Source: Devosia enhydra
GTDB taxonomy: Bacteria > Pseudomonadota > Alphaproteobacteria > Rhizobiales > Devosiaceae
Assembly: GCF_900119845.1 (NCBI RefSeq)
Contig: NZ_FPKU01000002.1
Location: 529,381-593,380 of the forward strand
Length of the DNA: 64,000 nucleotides
Direction: 5' to 3'
A program made the position numbers and the translations under genes. This document shows positions 25,939 through 34,995 of the stretch, one piece after another. Position 1 is the stretch's first letter, and each line of letters begins with the position of its first letter. The notes beneath the pieces are model-generated. The model worked only from the letters and a program-made list of their open reading frames with translations, had not been told where the DNA came from and did no database searches.

Positions 25939-26795
25939 CGACGTCCACCGATCCGCTGCTGTCGGTCAAGAATTTGCGCGTGCGCTACGTCTCCTCGCGC
26001 GGGGTGATGGACGCCGTGCGCGGCGTGAGCTTCGACCTCGGGCGCGAAAAGCTCGCCATCGTCGGCGAATCGGGTTCGGGCAAGTCCACCGTCGGCCGCG
26101 CCCTGCTCAAGCTCCTGCCCGGCTCGGCCAAGGTAACCGCCGACACCTGCCGCTTCGAGGGCACGCACCTGCTCGATCTTTCGCCCAAGGCCATGCGCAA
26201 GGTGCGCGGACATCGCATCTCCATGATCCTGCAGGACCCCAAATATTCGCTCAACCCGCTGATGACGGTGGGTGAGCAAGTGGCCGAGGCCTATCGCGTG
26301 CACCATCCCGGCGCCCGCGCCGAGGCGCGCGAGCGGGCCCTCGCCCAACTGGCGGCGGTCAAGATCCGCGATCCCGAGCATGTCTACGGGCTCTACCCGC
26401 ACGAGATTTCGGGCGGCATGGGCCAGCGCGTGATGATCGCCATGATGCTGATCCCCGATCCGGCGCTGATCATCGCCGACGAACCCACCTCCGCGCTCGA
26501 TGTCACCGTGCGCATGCAGGTGCTCGCCATTCTCGATGATCTCGTCAAGGAGCGCGGGCTGGGGCTGATTTTCATCAGCCACGATCTCAACCTCGTCAAA
26601 AGCTTCTGCGACCGGGTGCTGATCATGTATGCCGGGCAGGTGGTGGAGGAATTGAAGGGCTCCGAGCTCGACGAGGCCAAGCATCCCTATTCGCGCGGCC
26701 TGCTCGCCTCGCTGCCGCGGCTGGGCGAGCGGCGCGAGCGCCTCTCGGTGCTCGAGCGCAAGCCCGAATGGCTCATCGAGGGAGCCTCCCGATGA
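25935..26795 (+). CDS. ABC transporter ATP-binding protein, DppD type
   Basis: A 286-residue ATPase. Walker A is GESGSGKS near residue 46, the Q-loop is ILQDPKYSLNP, the ABC signature is ISGGMGQR and Walker B is LIIADEPTSALD. ISHDLNLV supplies the switch histidine. The start at 25935 overlaps the permease stop by four bases. The signature MGQR replaces the common QQR. The C-terminal HPYSRGLLASLP element is typical of dipeptide-class ATPases. Confidence 0.95.
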   Translation: MTTSTDPLLSVKNLRVRYVSSRGVMDAVRGVSFDLGREKLAIVGESGSGKSTVGRALLKLLPGSAKVTADTCRFEGTHLLDLSPKAMRKVRGHRISMILQDPKYSLNPLMTVGEQVAEAYRVHHPGARAEARERALAQLAAVKIRDPEHVYGLYPHEISGGMGQRVMIAMMLIPDPALIIADEPTSALDVTVRMQVLAILDDLVKERGLGLIFISHDLNLVKSFCDRVLIMYAGQVVEELKGSELDEAKHPYSRGLLASLPRLGERRERLSVLERKPEWLIEGASR

Positions 26796-27580
26796 CCGCG
26801 CCCATGCTCGAGGTCGAGAACCTCTCACTCCATCTGGGTGAAGGCACCCGCCGCCGGCTCATCCTCGATGGCGTGTCGTTTTCCCTCAAACCCGGCGAAA
26901 GCTTCGGGCTGGCGGGCGAATCGGGGTCGGGCAAATCCACCGTGCTGCGCTGCATCGCCGGGCTCTACCGGCACTGGACCGGCACCATCAGGCTTGATGG
27001 CGAGCCCCTCGCCGCCCGGCCGGAAAAGGATCGCTGCCGGCTCGTGCAGATGGTCTTCCAGGACCCCTATGGCTCGCTGCATCCACGGCACAAGATCGAT
27101 ACCATCCTCGCCGAACCGCTGCGCATCCACGGCATGGGGGATGTCGATCGCCGTGTCGACCGTATCCTGACGCAGGTGGGGCTGGGCCCGCGCTTTCGCT
27201 ATCGCTATCCCCACCAGCTCTCGGGCGGGCAGCGCCAGCGCGTCGCCATTGCCCGGGCGCTGATGCTCGAGCCGCGCATTCTTCTGCTCGACGAGCCGAC
27301 CTCGGCGCTCGACGTCTCGATCCAGGCCGAGATCCTCAACCTGCTGGCCGACCTGCGCACCGAGCTCGATCTCACCTTCCTGCTCGTCAGCCATGATCTG
27401 GCGGTGATCGAGCATATGTGCCACTCCCTTGCGATCATGCGCGCCGGGCGTATCGTGGAGACGCTGAGCCGCGAGACCCTGGCCCATGGCACGCCGGAAG
27501 CGTCCTATACCGCCGCCCTGATCAAGGCCTCCGAGCGCTATGATCGGGAACTGGCGGGCGTTCTGGCGCGCGAGGACTGA
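26792..27580 (+). CDS. ABC transporter ATP-binding protein, DppF type
   Basis: The partner ATPase, 262 aa. Walker A is GESGSGKST, the Q-loop is VFQDPYGSLHPRH, the signature is LSGGQRQRVAIARAL, Walker B is ILLLDEPTSALD and the switch is VSHDLAV. The start at 26792 overlaps the previous stop (ATGA). It is shorter than many DppF proteins because the C-terminal Cys-containing solute domain is reduced. The importer is complete with this gene. Confidence 0.95.
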   Translation: MTAPMLEVENLSLHLGEGTRRRLILDGVSFSLKPGESFGLAGESGSGKSTVLRCIAGLYRHWTGTIRLDGEPLAARPEKDRCRLVQMVFQDPYGSLHPRHKIDTILAEPLRIHGMGDVDRRVDRILTQVGLGPRFRYRYPHQLSGGQRQRVAIARALMLEPRILLLDEPTSALDVSIQAEILNLLADLRTELDLTFLLVSHDLAVIEHMCHSLAIMRAGRIVETLSRETLAHGTPEASYTAALIKASERYDRELAGVLARED

Positions 27581-27633
27581 CGACACGCAAGAGCCGCGCC
27601 TTCTCACGTCGCGGCAAGAAGGAGACGACTGCA

Positions 27634-27987
27634 ATGGCCGAGGCCCATTCCCCCACCTTCAACGAGGGCAAGGACATTCCGTGGCGCGATTTCGGCGAAG
27701 GCCGCCGCCAGCAGATTCTCGCTTACCGCGACGATCTGATGATGGTGCGCTTCGAATTCGCCGCGGGCTCGGTGGGCGAGCCGCACCGGCATCCCCATTC
27801 GCAGTGCGCCTATGTGGAAAAGGGCGTCTTCGACATGACCATCGATGGCGTCACCCGCCGGCTCGGGCCGGGGTCGGCTTATGTCGTTGACCCGGACGTG
27901 CTGCATGGGGTGGTGTGCATCGAGGCCGGTTCGATGATCGACTGCTTTACCCCGCATCGCGCCGATTTCATCGCCGCCAAGCCCTGA
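27634..27987 (+). CDS. Cupin protein, KdgF-like
   Basis: A 117-residue single-domain cupin with metal ligands H51, H53 and probably Q57, plus H91, and the conserved YVEKGVFDMTIDG strand. The pattern resembles KdgF, which promotes ring opening of unsaturated uronates from pectin or alginate breakdown. Its place inside a sugar-acid-like operon agrees with that. Because the cupin fold is used widely, KdgF activity is only a suggestion. Confidence 0.7.
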   Translation: MAEAHSPTFNEGKDIPWRDFGEGRRQQILAYRDDLMMVRFEFAAGSVGEPHRHPHSQCAYVEKGVFDMTIDGVTRRLGPGSAYVVDPDVLHGVVCIEAGSMIDCFTPHRADFIAAKP

Positions 27988-28000
27988 GGATTTTCAAGAG

Positions 28001-28774
28001 ATGGTCGAGCTCACCCGCCGCGGCAGCCTGTCCGACCAGATCGTCACGGTCGTGTCCGGGCGCATCCATGAGGGCGTCTACAAGCGGGGCGAGCAGCTGC
28101 CGACCGAGCAGGTGCTGATCGAGGAGTTCAAGGTTTCGCGCACCGTGGTGCGCGAGGCCATCGCCAATCTCAAGGCCAGCGGGCTGGTCTCGGTGCGCCA
28201 GGGCGTCGGGGTGTTCGTGCAGCGCGATGCCCCGATCCGCCCGTTCTTCATCTCCGAGGCCAATATGGACCTCGTGAAGGAGGCGACCCGCGTGCTGGAG
28301 CTGCGCATCGCGCTCGAAGTGGAGGCCGCCGCCCTCGCCGCCAGCCGCCGCGATGCCAAGGCGCTCGCCCAGATCGAGGCCGCCTATGCCGAGATCGTGC
28401 GGGTCATCGAGACGGGCGAGGATTCGGTGCAGGCCGATCTCGACTTCCACCGCAGCGTCGCCGAGGCCACCGGCAACCCCTATTTCCTCGGGCTCTTCAA
28501 CTATCTGGGGGAATTGCTGTTTCCCCGCACGCGGCTCAAGAACGCCATGCTCTCGGGCAAGGTGCGGCAGGATTATCTTAACCTCTTCAACCGCGAGCAC
28601 GGCAACATCTTCGAGGCCATCAAGCGCGGCGACAGCGACAGCGCCCGCGCGGCCATGCGGCTCCATCTCGTCAGTTCCAAGATGCGGCTCGAGGCCGCCG
28701 GCCCCGATGGCCGGCCGGGCCCGCTGCCGACCCCGCCCGCCGAACCGGCCGCTCCCCGGCCGGACATCACCTGA
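28001..28774 (+). CDS. GntR-family regulator, FadR/FCD type
   Basis: A 257-residue transcription factor. The N-terminal winged helix (about 10-75) includes LPTEQVLIEEFKVSRTVVREA, and the alpha-helical FCD ligand domain spans about 95-230. FCD metal-binding residues are suggested by DLDFHRSVAEATGN and the late histidine in AMRLHL. It sits inside the importer operon, so it probably controls it, most likely as a repressor relieved by an organic acid. It is 13 bases after the cupin gene. Confidence 0.9.
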   Translation: MVELTRRGSLSDQIVTVVSGRIHEGVYKRGEQLPTEQVLIEEFKVSRTVVREAIANLKASGLVSVRQGVGVFVQRDAPIRPFFISEANMDLVKEATRVLELRIALEVEAAALAASRRDAKALAQIEAAYAEIVRVIETGEDSVQADLDFHRSVAEATGNPYFLGLFNYLGELLFPRTRLKNAMLSGKVRQDYLNLFNREHGNIFEAIKRGDSDSARAAMRLHLVSSKMRLEAAGPDGRPGPLPTPPAEPAAPRPDIT

Positions 28775-28800
28775 CCTTCCCGAAAGACCGCAGCTCCTTC

Positions 28801-29964
28801 ATGGCCACCATCACGCGCTTCATCATCTCCACCTTCGACTACCAGCTCGACGGGCTGGCGGTGGACGAGTTCTCCAACACCGTGTTCAAGAAGGGCTCGA
28901 GCGTCACGCGGCGGGGCATCACCGTCACGGTCGAAGACAGCGAGGGGGCGCGCGGCCGTTTCGTCAATATCGACAACGACACCGCCACCACGGCCCAGAC
29001 CATCGCGATCGCGAAACTGCTGGTGGGCCGCGACGTCGATACGCGCGAGCAGATGTATGACGACGTCAAGCGCATCCAGCGCAAGATCGGCGCCTTCGGC
29101 TATCCCAATCTCGACATCGCGCTCTGGGATCTCGCCGGCCAGCGCGCCGGCATGCCGATCTGGAAGCTGCTGGGTGGCTATCGCAAGAGCCTGCCGGCCT
29201 ATGTCTCCACCTTCCATGGCGACCGCAATGGCGGGCTTTCCTCCAAGGAGGCCTTTGCCGATTATGCGCAATGGAGCCTCGAACAGGGGTTCAAGGGCTT
29301 CAAGATCCATGGCTGGTCGGCCGGCGACCGGCGCGAGGAGGCCGAAAACGTGCTCCATGTCGCCGAGCGGGTCGGGGGGCGGATGGATCTGATGCTCGAC
29401 CCGGCCTGCGAGCTCAAGACCTTCGGGGATGCGCTCTATGTGGGGCGGGCCTGCGACGAGGGCAATTACTTCTGGTACGAAGACCCCTTCCGCGATGGCG
29501 GCTTCTCGCGCCACGCCCACAAGAAGCTGCGCCAGATGATCAAGACGCCGATCCTGATGGGCGAGCATATCCGCGGGCTCGAGGCCAAGGCCGACACCAT
29601 CACCACCGAGGCCACCGATTTCGTGCGGGTGAACCCGACCCTCGACATGGGCATCACCGGCACCATGAAGATCGCGCATCTGGCCGAGGCGCATGGGCTC
29701 GATGTCGAATATCACGGGTGTGGGCCCAGCCAGCGCCAGTGCATGGCGGCGACCCGCAATGCCAATTATTACGAGCTGACGCTCTGCGCCCCCGGCATCG
29801 GCAACCCCAAGCCGCCGATCTACACCTGCGGCTATTCGGAAAGCCCCGAGGCCATCGATGCCAATGGCCATGTGCCGGTCTCGGACCTGCCGGGCATCGG
29901 GGTCAGCTATGACTGGGATTTCATTGCCCGCAACACCGCCGACACGGTGACGGTTTCGGCCTGA
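28801..29964 (+). CDS. Enolase-superfamily dehydratase (mandelate racemase group)
   Basis: A 387-residue enolase-superfamily enzyme. Metal ligands are expected at LMLDPAC (Asp), YEDPF (Glu) and GEHIRG (Glu). On the second barrel strand K168-I-H170 occupies the place of the KxK acid-base pair. An Asp in NPTLDMGITG and His in VEYHGCGP could form the second dyad. Such enzymes usually dehydrate sugar acids to 2-keto-3-deoxy acids. The KxH pattern is uncommon, so the substrate cannot be assigned. It is the last gene of the importer operon. Confidence 0.85.
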   Translation: MATITRFIISTFDYQLDGLAVDEFSNTVFKKGSSVTRRGITVTVEDSEGARGRFVNIDNDTATTAQTIAIAKLLVGRDVDTREQMYDDVKRIQRKIGAFGYPNLDIALWDLAGQRAGMPIWKLLGGYRKSLPAYVSTFHGDRNGGLSSKEAFADYAQWSLEQGFKGFKIHGWSAGDRREEAENVLHVAERVGGRMDLMLDPACELKTFGDALYVGRACDEGNYFWYEDPFRDGGFSRHAHKKLRQMIKTPILMGEHIRGLEAKADTITTEATDFVRVNPTLDMGITGTMKIAHLAEAHGLDVEYHGCGPSQRQCMAATRNANYYELTLCAPGIGNPKPPIYTCGYSESPEAIDANGHVPVSDLPGIGVSYDWDFIARNTADTVTVSA

Positions 29965-30046
29965 CCCGGCCGCACCGAGGGGCTTGGGCCCTGCCCGCTC
30001 TCGAGCGAGCGCGCAGGGTCTAAAGCAGTGCTGGCCTCTCGTGCCC

Positions 30047-31741
30047 TCAGAGCGCTTCGGCGAGCGCCCGCAGCCAGAGCGATACGGCGACGGCCCCGCC
30101 ATCGGGGGTGCCCAGCGCCCGCTGGCCGAGATAGCTGGCACGGCCGAGCCTGGGCAGCATCTGCGCGGTAGCGGCTGCGCCCTTTTCGGCGGCGTCGGCT
30201 GCGGCGATGAGGGCGTCCTTGCCCGAACGGCCGGCGGCGATGGCGTCGCGGAAGGCGAGGCGGGCGGGCTCGAGCGCATCGAGCATGGTGCGATCATTGG
30301 GCTTGGCCCCGCCGATGGTGGCGACGGCCATTACCGCTTCATCAAACGCATCGGCCCAGGCCGAGAGCGCGGGGGCTTCGGCATCGGCGAGGAGCCGGCC
30401 GGCGCGGGTCAGCGCCGTGGCGTAGAACGGGCCCGAGCTGCCGGCGATGGCGCGGCGCAGGGCCCCGCCCATGGCCACCATCGACCGGCCGGGGCGGACC
30501 CAGGCGGTTTCGGGCAAAGCGCGGATGGCTTCGGCGCCGCGCGCCATGGAGGCGCCGAGATCACCGTCGCCGGTCTTGGCGTCGAGGTCGGTGAGCTCGG
30601 CTTCGGCGGCAGCGAGGCGGGCGGCAACGGCTTCGAGCAGCGATCTGGTCTTGCCGGCCAAAGCCCCGGCCGAGGGCACCGCCTCCTCGGCGAGGGCGGA
30701 TTGCGGCACGCTGACGGTCTGCCGGGCGGCGGGAATGCGGCCGGGGCCGGGCCAGGCGGGGGCCGAGGCTTGCGCATCGAGCAGCGCGAGGCGCGCATCG
30801 TCGAGCCCGATCAGCGAGAGCGAGACGCCCGGCATTTCAAGCGCCGAGAGGAAGACCCCGTTCCAGGCGCGTTCGACGACGATGCCCAAAGCGCGTAGGT
30901 CCGCCAGCGCCTTTCGCCCGACGATCGCCAGCTCCATGGGCGGGGTGGCGCCGAGCCCGTTGATGAGCAGCGCGACGCGATCGCCCGATTTGAGGCCAAG
31001 ATCGGCGACGATGCGCGCAACTAGGATGGCCGTGAGGTCGTCGGCCGGCTTGATGGTGGTGCGCTCGACGCCCTTTTCGCCATGGATGCCGAGCCCAAGT
31101 TCGATCTCGCTTTCGCCGAGTTCGAAGCCGGGCTTGCCGGCGGCCGGAACCGTGCAGGCCCCGAGCGCCACGCCCATCGAGCCGAGCGCTGTGGCGCCCT
31201 CGCGGGCGATGCGGGCGACTTCGGCGACGGGCAGGCCCGAGGCAGCGGCGGCGCCGGCGAGCTTGTGGATGAGCACGGTGCCGGCAATGCCGCGGCGGCG
31301 GGATTTTTCGACGACACCGGCCAGGGCCACGTCATCGGCGACGACGACGACCTCGGTGGGGATGCCCTCGAGGGTGGCGAGTTCGGCGGCGAGGCCGAAA
31401 TTGATCCGGTCGCCGGTGTAGTTCTTGACCACGAGCACGCAGCCGGCGGGCCCGGCCGAGGCGCGGATGGCGGCGAGCACAGCATCGACCGAGGGCGAGG
31501 TGAAGACATCGCCGGCCACGGCAGCCGACAGCATGCCGGCCCCGACATAGCCGGCATGAGCCGGCTCGTGCCCGCTGCCGCCCCCGGAGATGATCGCGAC
31601 CGGACGGGCGGCGGGCTCGGGCAGATCGGACCGCAGGATCACCGCCTCGCCCTCGAGCAGCGCCTGGCCGGGCGCGAGGTCGACGAGCCCTTCCAGCATT
31701 TCGCGCACGATGTTGCGGGGATCGTTGATGAGCTTTTTCAT
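30047..31741 (-). CDS. DhaK-DhaL fusion, ATP-dependent dihydroxyacetone-type kinase
   Basis: A 564-residue kinase joining a DhaK substrate domain (about 1-325) to a DhaL ATP domain (about 360-564). DhaK shows SGGGSGHEPAHAGYVG, and GLGIHGEKGVER includes the histidine that binds the ketose covalently. DhaL shows DAKTGDGDLGASMARG, the Mg-ADP aspartates, and GGAKPNDRTMLDAL. The fused form uses ATP directly, not the PTS. Substrates in the family include dihydroxyacetone, glyceraldehyde and tetruloses. It follows dctM by 51 bases in the TRAP operon, so its substrate probably derives from the imported compound. Confidence 0.92.
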   Translation of the reverse strand: MKKLINDPRNIVREMLEGLVDLAPGQALLEGEAVILRSDLPEPAARPVAIISGGGSGHEPAHAGYVGAGMLSAAVAGDVFTSPSVDAVLAAIRASAGPAGCVLVVKNYTGDRINFGLAAELATLEGIPTEVVVVADDVALAGVVEKSRRRGIAGTVLIHKLAGAAAASGLPVAEVARIAREGATALGSMGVALGACTVPAAGKPGFELGESEIELGLGIHGEKGVERTTIKPADDLTAILVARIVADLGLKSGDRVALLINGLGATPPMELAIVGRKALADLRALGIVVERAWNGVFLSALEMPGVSLSLIGLDDARLALLDAQASAPAWPGPGRIPAARQTVSVPQSALAEEAVPSAGALAGKTRSLLEAVAARLAAAEAELTDLDAKTGDGDLGASMARGAEAIRALPETAWVRPGRSMVAMGGALRRAIAGSSGPFYATALTRAGRLLADAEAPALSAWADAFDEAVMAVATIGGAKPNDRTMLDALEPARLAFRDAIAAGRSGKDALIAAADAAEKGAAATAQMLPRLGRASYLGQRALGTPDGGAVAVSLWLRALAEAL

Positions 31742-31792
31742 GATCGGTCCTTGGTTAGGCGAGGCAAAGGCGCGGCAGGCTGATGGGTAGGC

Positions 31793-33079
31793 CTAGCGGA
31801 TGTAACCCATAAGCTGCGGCAGCGTCAGCGAGATTTGCGGCACGAGGATGAGGATCAGCAGAAAGAGCATCTGCAGCGCATAAAAGGGCAGCATGGCGCG
31901 GCTGATGCTCTCGATCTTGAGGCGGCTGACACTGGCGGCGGCAAAGAGGCACGGGCCGACGGGCGGGGTGGCGAGCCCCATCACGAGGGTCAGCGACATG
32001 ACGATGCCGAAATGGATGGGATCGATGCCGGCGCTGACGGCGGCCGGCGCGAGAATGGGGGCCATGACGATGAGGGCGGCGCCCACATCCATGAACATGC
32101 CGACAAGGATCAGCATGCCGGCAATGAGCAGCAGCAGGATGGTGGGGTCGGAGGTGATCAGCAGAAGGCCGCCGGCCATGCGCTCGGGCAGGCGCTCGAG
32201 GCCGATGAACCAGGCGAAGATGCTGGCGGTGGCCAGCACCATGAAGATCACCGAGGTCATGATGCCAGCACGCAGGAGGCAGCCGGGAATCATCTTGAAG
32301 GTCAGCGTGCGCTTGACGAAAAGCCCGATGAGAAGGACGTAGAGCACCGCCACGGCCGCCGCCTCGGTGGCGGTGAAGATGCCTGAGAGAATGCCGCCCA
32401 TGATGATGCCGGGCATGGCGAGCGCGGCGCCGGCGCGCAGCGAGATGGCGAGGAATTCGCGCGGGGCGATGCGGTGCTCGCGACGCGGGAAATTGTTCTT
32501 CTTGGCGAGATAGGCGACCAAGAGCATCAAGAGGGCGGTGAGCAGCAGGCCGGGGACGAAGGCGGCTAGGAACATCGCGGCCACCGAGACCTGCGCGATG
32601 GACGCATAGAGCATGATGATGATCGAGGGCGGGATGATCGGCCCGATCAGCGATGAGGCGACGGTGAGGGCGGCGGCAAAGCGCTTGTCATAGCCATGGG
32701 CTTCCATGGCGCGGATCTCGATGGCCCCGAGGCTCGCCACATCGGCGATGGCCGAGCCCGAAATGCCGGCGAAAAAGGCGCTGGCCAGAACGTTGACATG
32801 GGCAAGCCCGCCGCGCAGCCGCCCCACGACGGCGTCGGCGAACTCCATCAGGTCCTCGACGATCTTTGCCGCCGTCATCAGCTCGGCGGCGAGAAAGAAG
32901 AAGGGGATTGCCATGATGGTGAAGACGTTGAGCCCGGCGAACATGCGCTGGGGCACCAGCATGAGGAAATTCATGCCGCCGGCCGAAAAGATCAGCCCGG
33001 TGGAGAGAATGCCGACGGCAAAGGCGATGGGCAGGCCGATGACGAGCAGGATGACGAAGACGAGGCCGGCGATGAGCAT
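31793..33079 (-). CDS. dctM: TRAP transporter large membrane subunit
   Basis: A 428-residue DctM-family subunit, the sodium-driven translocation channel of a TRAP importer. Hydrophobic segments run through the whole length. Family segments include PIAFAVGILSTG, FFAGISGSAIADVASLGAIEI and IGPIIPPSIIIMLYA, and the ending GLATPPVGPCLF is typical. It lies 20 bases after dctQ and before the DhaK-DhaL gene. Confidence 0.95.
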   Translation of the reverse strand: MLIAGLVFVILLVIGLPIAFAVGILSTGLIFSAGGMNFLMLVPQRMFAGLNVFTIMAIPFFFLAAELMTAAKIVEDLMEFADAVVGRLRGGLAHVNVLASAFFAGISGSAIADVASLGAIEIRAMEAHGYDKRFAAALTVASSLIGPIIPPSIIIMLYASIAQVSVAAMFLAAFVPGLLLTALLMLLVAYLAKKNNFPRREHRIAPREFLAISLRAGAALAMPGIIMGGILSGIFTATEAAAVAVLYVLLIGLFVKRTLTFKMIPGCLLRAGIMTSVIFMVLATASIFAWFIGLERLPERMAGGLLLITSDPTILLLLIAGMLILVGMFMDVGAALIVMAPILAPAAVSAGIDPIHFGIVMSLTLVMGLATPPVGPCLFAAASVSRLKIESISRAMLPFYALQMLFLLILILVPQISLTLPQLMGYIR

Positions 33080-33099
33080 GGCGAAACTGGTCCCTGAAC

Positions 33100-33618
33100 T
33101 CAGCTGATGCCGCTGCCGGCGACGAAGGGCGATTGCCCGGCGCGGGCGCGGCGCATGGCCTCGATGGTGGCGGCGACGAGCTGGACCAGCATCATCACCC
33201 CGCCCAGCGGCATGGCGACATAGGCGGCAACCATCGAGAGCCCGAGCGAGGAGGAGATCTGGCGAGGGCCCATCTCGAAGGTGAGGCGATAGCTAAAGGC
33301 GATGAAGACGACGAGGAAGGCGGCCGTCAGCGCCATGCCGAGGAGGTAGAGCCCGGTGCGCAACGCGCGCGGCAGCGCATCAACGATGATGGTGATGCCC
33401 ACATGCTCGAGCTGGCGGATGGCGATGCTCGAGGCGAACATGGTGACCGCGACCATCATGAAGCGGGCCGCCTCGGGCGGCCAGGCCATGGGCAGGGGGA
33501 TGACATAGCGGAAGAACACCCCGATCAGCACCGAGATGGTCATGCCCGCCATGATCAGGATGGTCATGAGCTTGGCGAGCGCCAGAAGCGCATCGGCGAA
33601 TTTGAAAAAGAGCCGCAT
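33100..33618 (-). CDS. dctQ: TRAP transporter small membrane subunit
   Basis: A 172-residue DctQ-family protein with four membrane segments. The motif WPPEAARFMMVAVTMFASSIAIR corresponds to the conserved E-x-x-R loop of the family. Start 33618 (MRLFFKFADALL) has GGGGAAGG immediately upstream and is preferred over the frame's upstream extension. It lies between dctP and dctM. Confidence 0.92.
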   Translation of the reverse strand: MRLFFKFADALLALAKLMTILIMAGMTISVLIGVFFRYVIPLPMAWPPEAARFMMVAVTMFASSIAIRQLEHVGITIIVDALPRALRTGLYLLGMALTAAFLVVFIAFSYRLTFEMGPRQISSSLGLSMVAAYVAMPLGGVMMLVQLVAATIEAMRRARAGQSPFVAGSGIS

Positions 33619-33701
33619 GGCCTTCCCCCTTGGCCGCAGGAGCGGTCGGGCCGGCACCGGATCTTCCTGATGAAGGAAGAGCGGCGCCGGCCGGAGCGCG
33701 A

Positions 33702-34757
33702 TCAGAAGCTGGCGAGTTCGGCCTCGGCCGCCTCGACGGCATCAAGGAAGCTCGTGACGTAATCCTGCCCGAACTGGCCCGAGGCCCAGGTGATGACGCC
33801 GGGTTGGGCGGTGGCCTTGAACTCGGCCTGCTGGGCCGGGCTTGCCACCGTGACCTCGACGCCGCGCTTGCGGAATTCGGAGGTGACATCGCCCACGAGT
33901 GCCTGCGAGACGCCGCGGCCGGCGATCTCGGCCTGCTTGCCGGCGACGATCACGGCCTGCTTGAGGTCATCGGGCAGGCTCTGGAACCATTGCTCGGAGA
34001 CCACGATGAAGCCGAGCGAATAGACGTGCTGGTCGATGGTGGCGTATTTGAGCACTTCCTGCAGGTTCTGCTGCAGGGCCCCGATGATGGGCAGCTCGGC
34101 GCCATCGACCACGCCCGTCTGCAGCGCGCCATAAACTTCGAGCCACGGAATGGCGGTGGGGGAGGCGCCGAGGCTCTTGACCATCTCCTGATGGGCGGTG
34201 ATTTCCATAGTGCGGATCTTGAGGCCCGACATGTCGGCGGGGCCGGCGACGGGGCGGGTATTGTTGGCCCAGATGCGGAAGCCGGCATTTTCGCCCACGG
34301 CGACAGCGCGGATGCCGGTGGTCTCGGTCATCTCCTTGAACAGCGCCTTGCCCCAGGGGCCATCGAGCACCTCCCAGGCGACGACCGGGTTGGAGAAGAC
34401 GTAGGGGACGGTCAGCACCTGGATCTTGGGGAAGAAGCCCGACAGCGTGCCCTCATTGGGGGTGGCCGCCTCGAGAATGCCCGCCTGCACGGATTCGACG
34501 TTCTCGCGCAGGTCGCCCAGCGTGCCATTGGGATAGAGCTCGACGGCGATGCGGCCACCCGACAGGCCCTCGAGCGCATCCTCGAAGGTGCGCATCATGG
34601 CGTAGATGTGGTTGGGGTAGCGCAGCTCGCCCACAGACGAATAGGGCGGATCGACATTGGGCAGCCGGAGCGTGAATTCCTGCGCCGTAACGGCGCTGGA
34701 CAGGGCAATGGCGCTGACGGCACCGACCGCAAGGCCGGCGAGGATGCGCTTGAGCAT
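33702..34757 (-). CDS. dctP: TRAP transporter substrate-binding protein
   Basis: A 351-residue DctP-family periplasmic protein with a signal peptide (MLKRILAGLAVGAVSAIALSS...VTA). The conserved arginine that salt-bridges the carboxylate of the solute is expected in GLKIRTMEI. An organic-acid or aldonate solute is therefore likely, although DctP proteins also take polyols. Start 34757 has GGGAGA upstream. It opens the operon dctP-dctQ-dctM-dhaKL, whose promoter region holds two IclR-type palindromes. Confidence 0.94.
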   Translation of the reverse strand: MLKRILAGLAVGAVSAIALSSAVTAQEFTLRLPNVDPPYSSVGELRYPNHIYAMMRTFEDALEGLSGGRIAVELYPNGTLGDLRENVESVQAGILEAATPNEGTLSGFFPKIQVLTVPYVFSNPVVAWEVLDGPWGKALFKEMTETTGIRAVAVGENAGFRIWANNTRPVAGPADMSGLKIRTMEITAHQEMVKSLGASPTAIPWLEVYGALQTGVVDGAELPIIGALQQNLQEVLKYATIDQHVYSLGFIVVSEQWFQSLPDDLKQAVIVAGKQAEIAGRGVSQALVGDVTSEFRKRGVEVTVASPAQQAEFKATAQPGVITWASGQFGQDYVTSFLDAVEAAEAELASF

Positions 34758-34825
34758 CAGGTAGATCTCCCTCGTTCGGAAGCGGCTGGTCTCTTGTGGA
34801 CCACACCGCAGACAGGCGGACAAAC

Positions 34826-34840
34826 TCCCGCTATGCGGAA
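34826..34840. promoter_or_regulatory. IclR-type operator, copy proximal to dctP
   Basis: TCCCGCTATGCGGAA is palindromic around TAT, close to the TTCCGCATAGCGGAA-like sites bound by many IclR-family regulators. It lies about 70 bases upstream of the dctP start. No IclR gene is in the window. Confidence 0.5.
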
Positions 34841-34971
34841 CTGTCTACCGGAACGAACGATCGTGTCAACGGGCGCAGCGCGCAAAAGCCGCAGCTTTGG
34901 GTGGCTGATATTGATTTGCTAGGGCGTTCGGCGGAACTTCTTGTCTTCGAGCGACGCTGCGGGCGACATTA

Positions 34972-34986
34972 TCCCGCTATGTGGGA
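34972..34986. promoter_or_regulatory. IclR-type operator, copy distal to dctP
   Basis: TCCCGCTATGTGGGA shares ten leading bases with the site at 34826 and is an almost perfect palindrome, 146 bases away. It lies between the FGE stop and the dctP promoter region. Confidence 0.5.
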
Positions 34987-34995
34987 TGACCAGGC

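Noticed and set aside
29965-30046. Bidirectional terminator between the enolase-family gene and dhaKL
   Set aside because: A CCCTGC/GCAGGG pairing exists, but the stem is interrupted and no T run follows on either strand.
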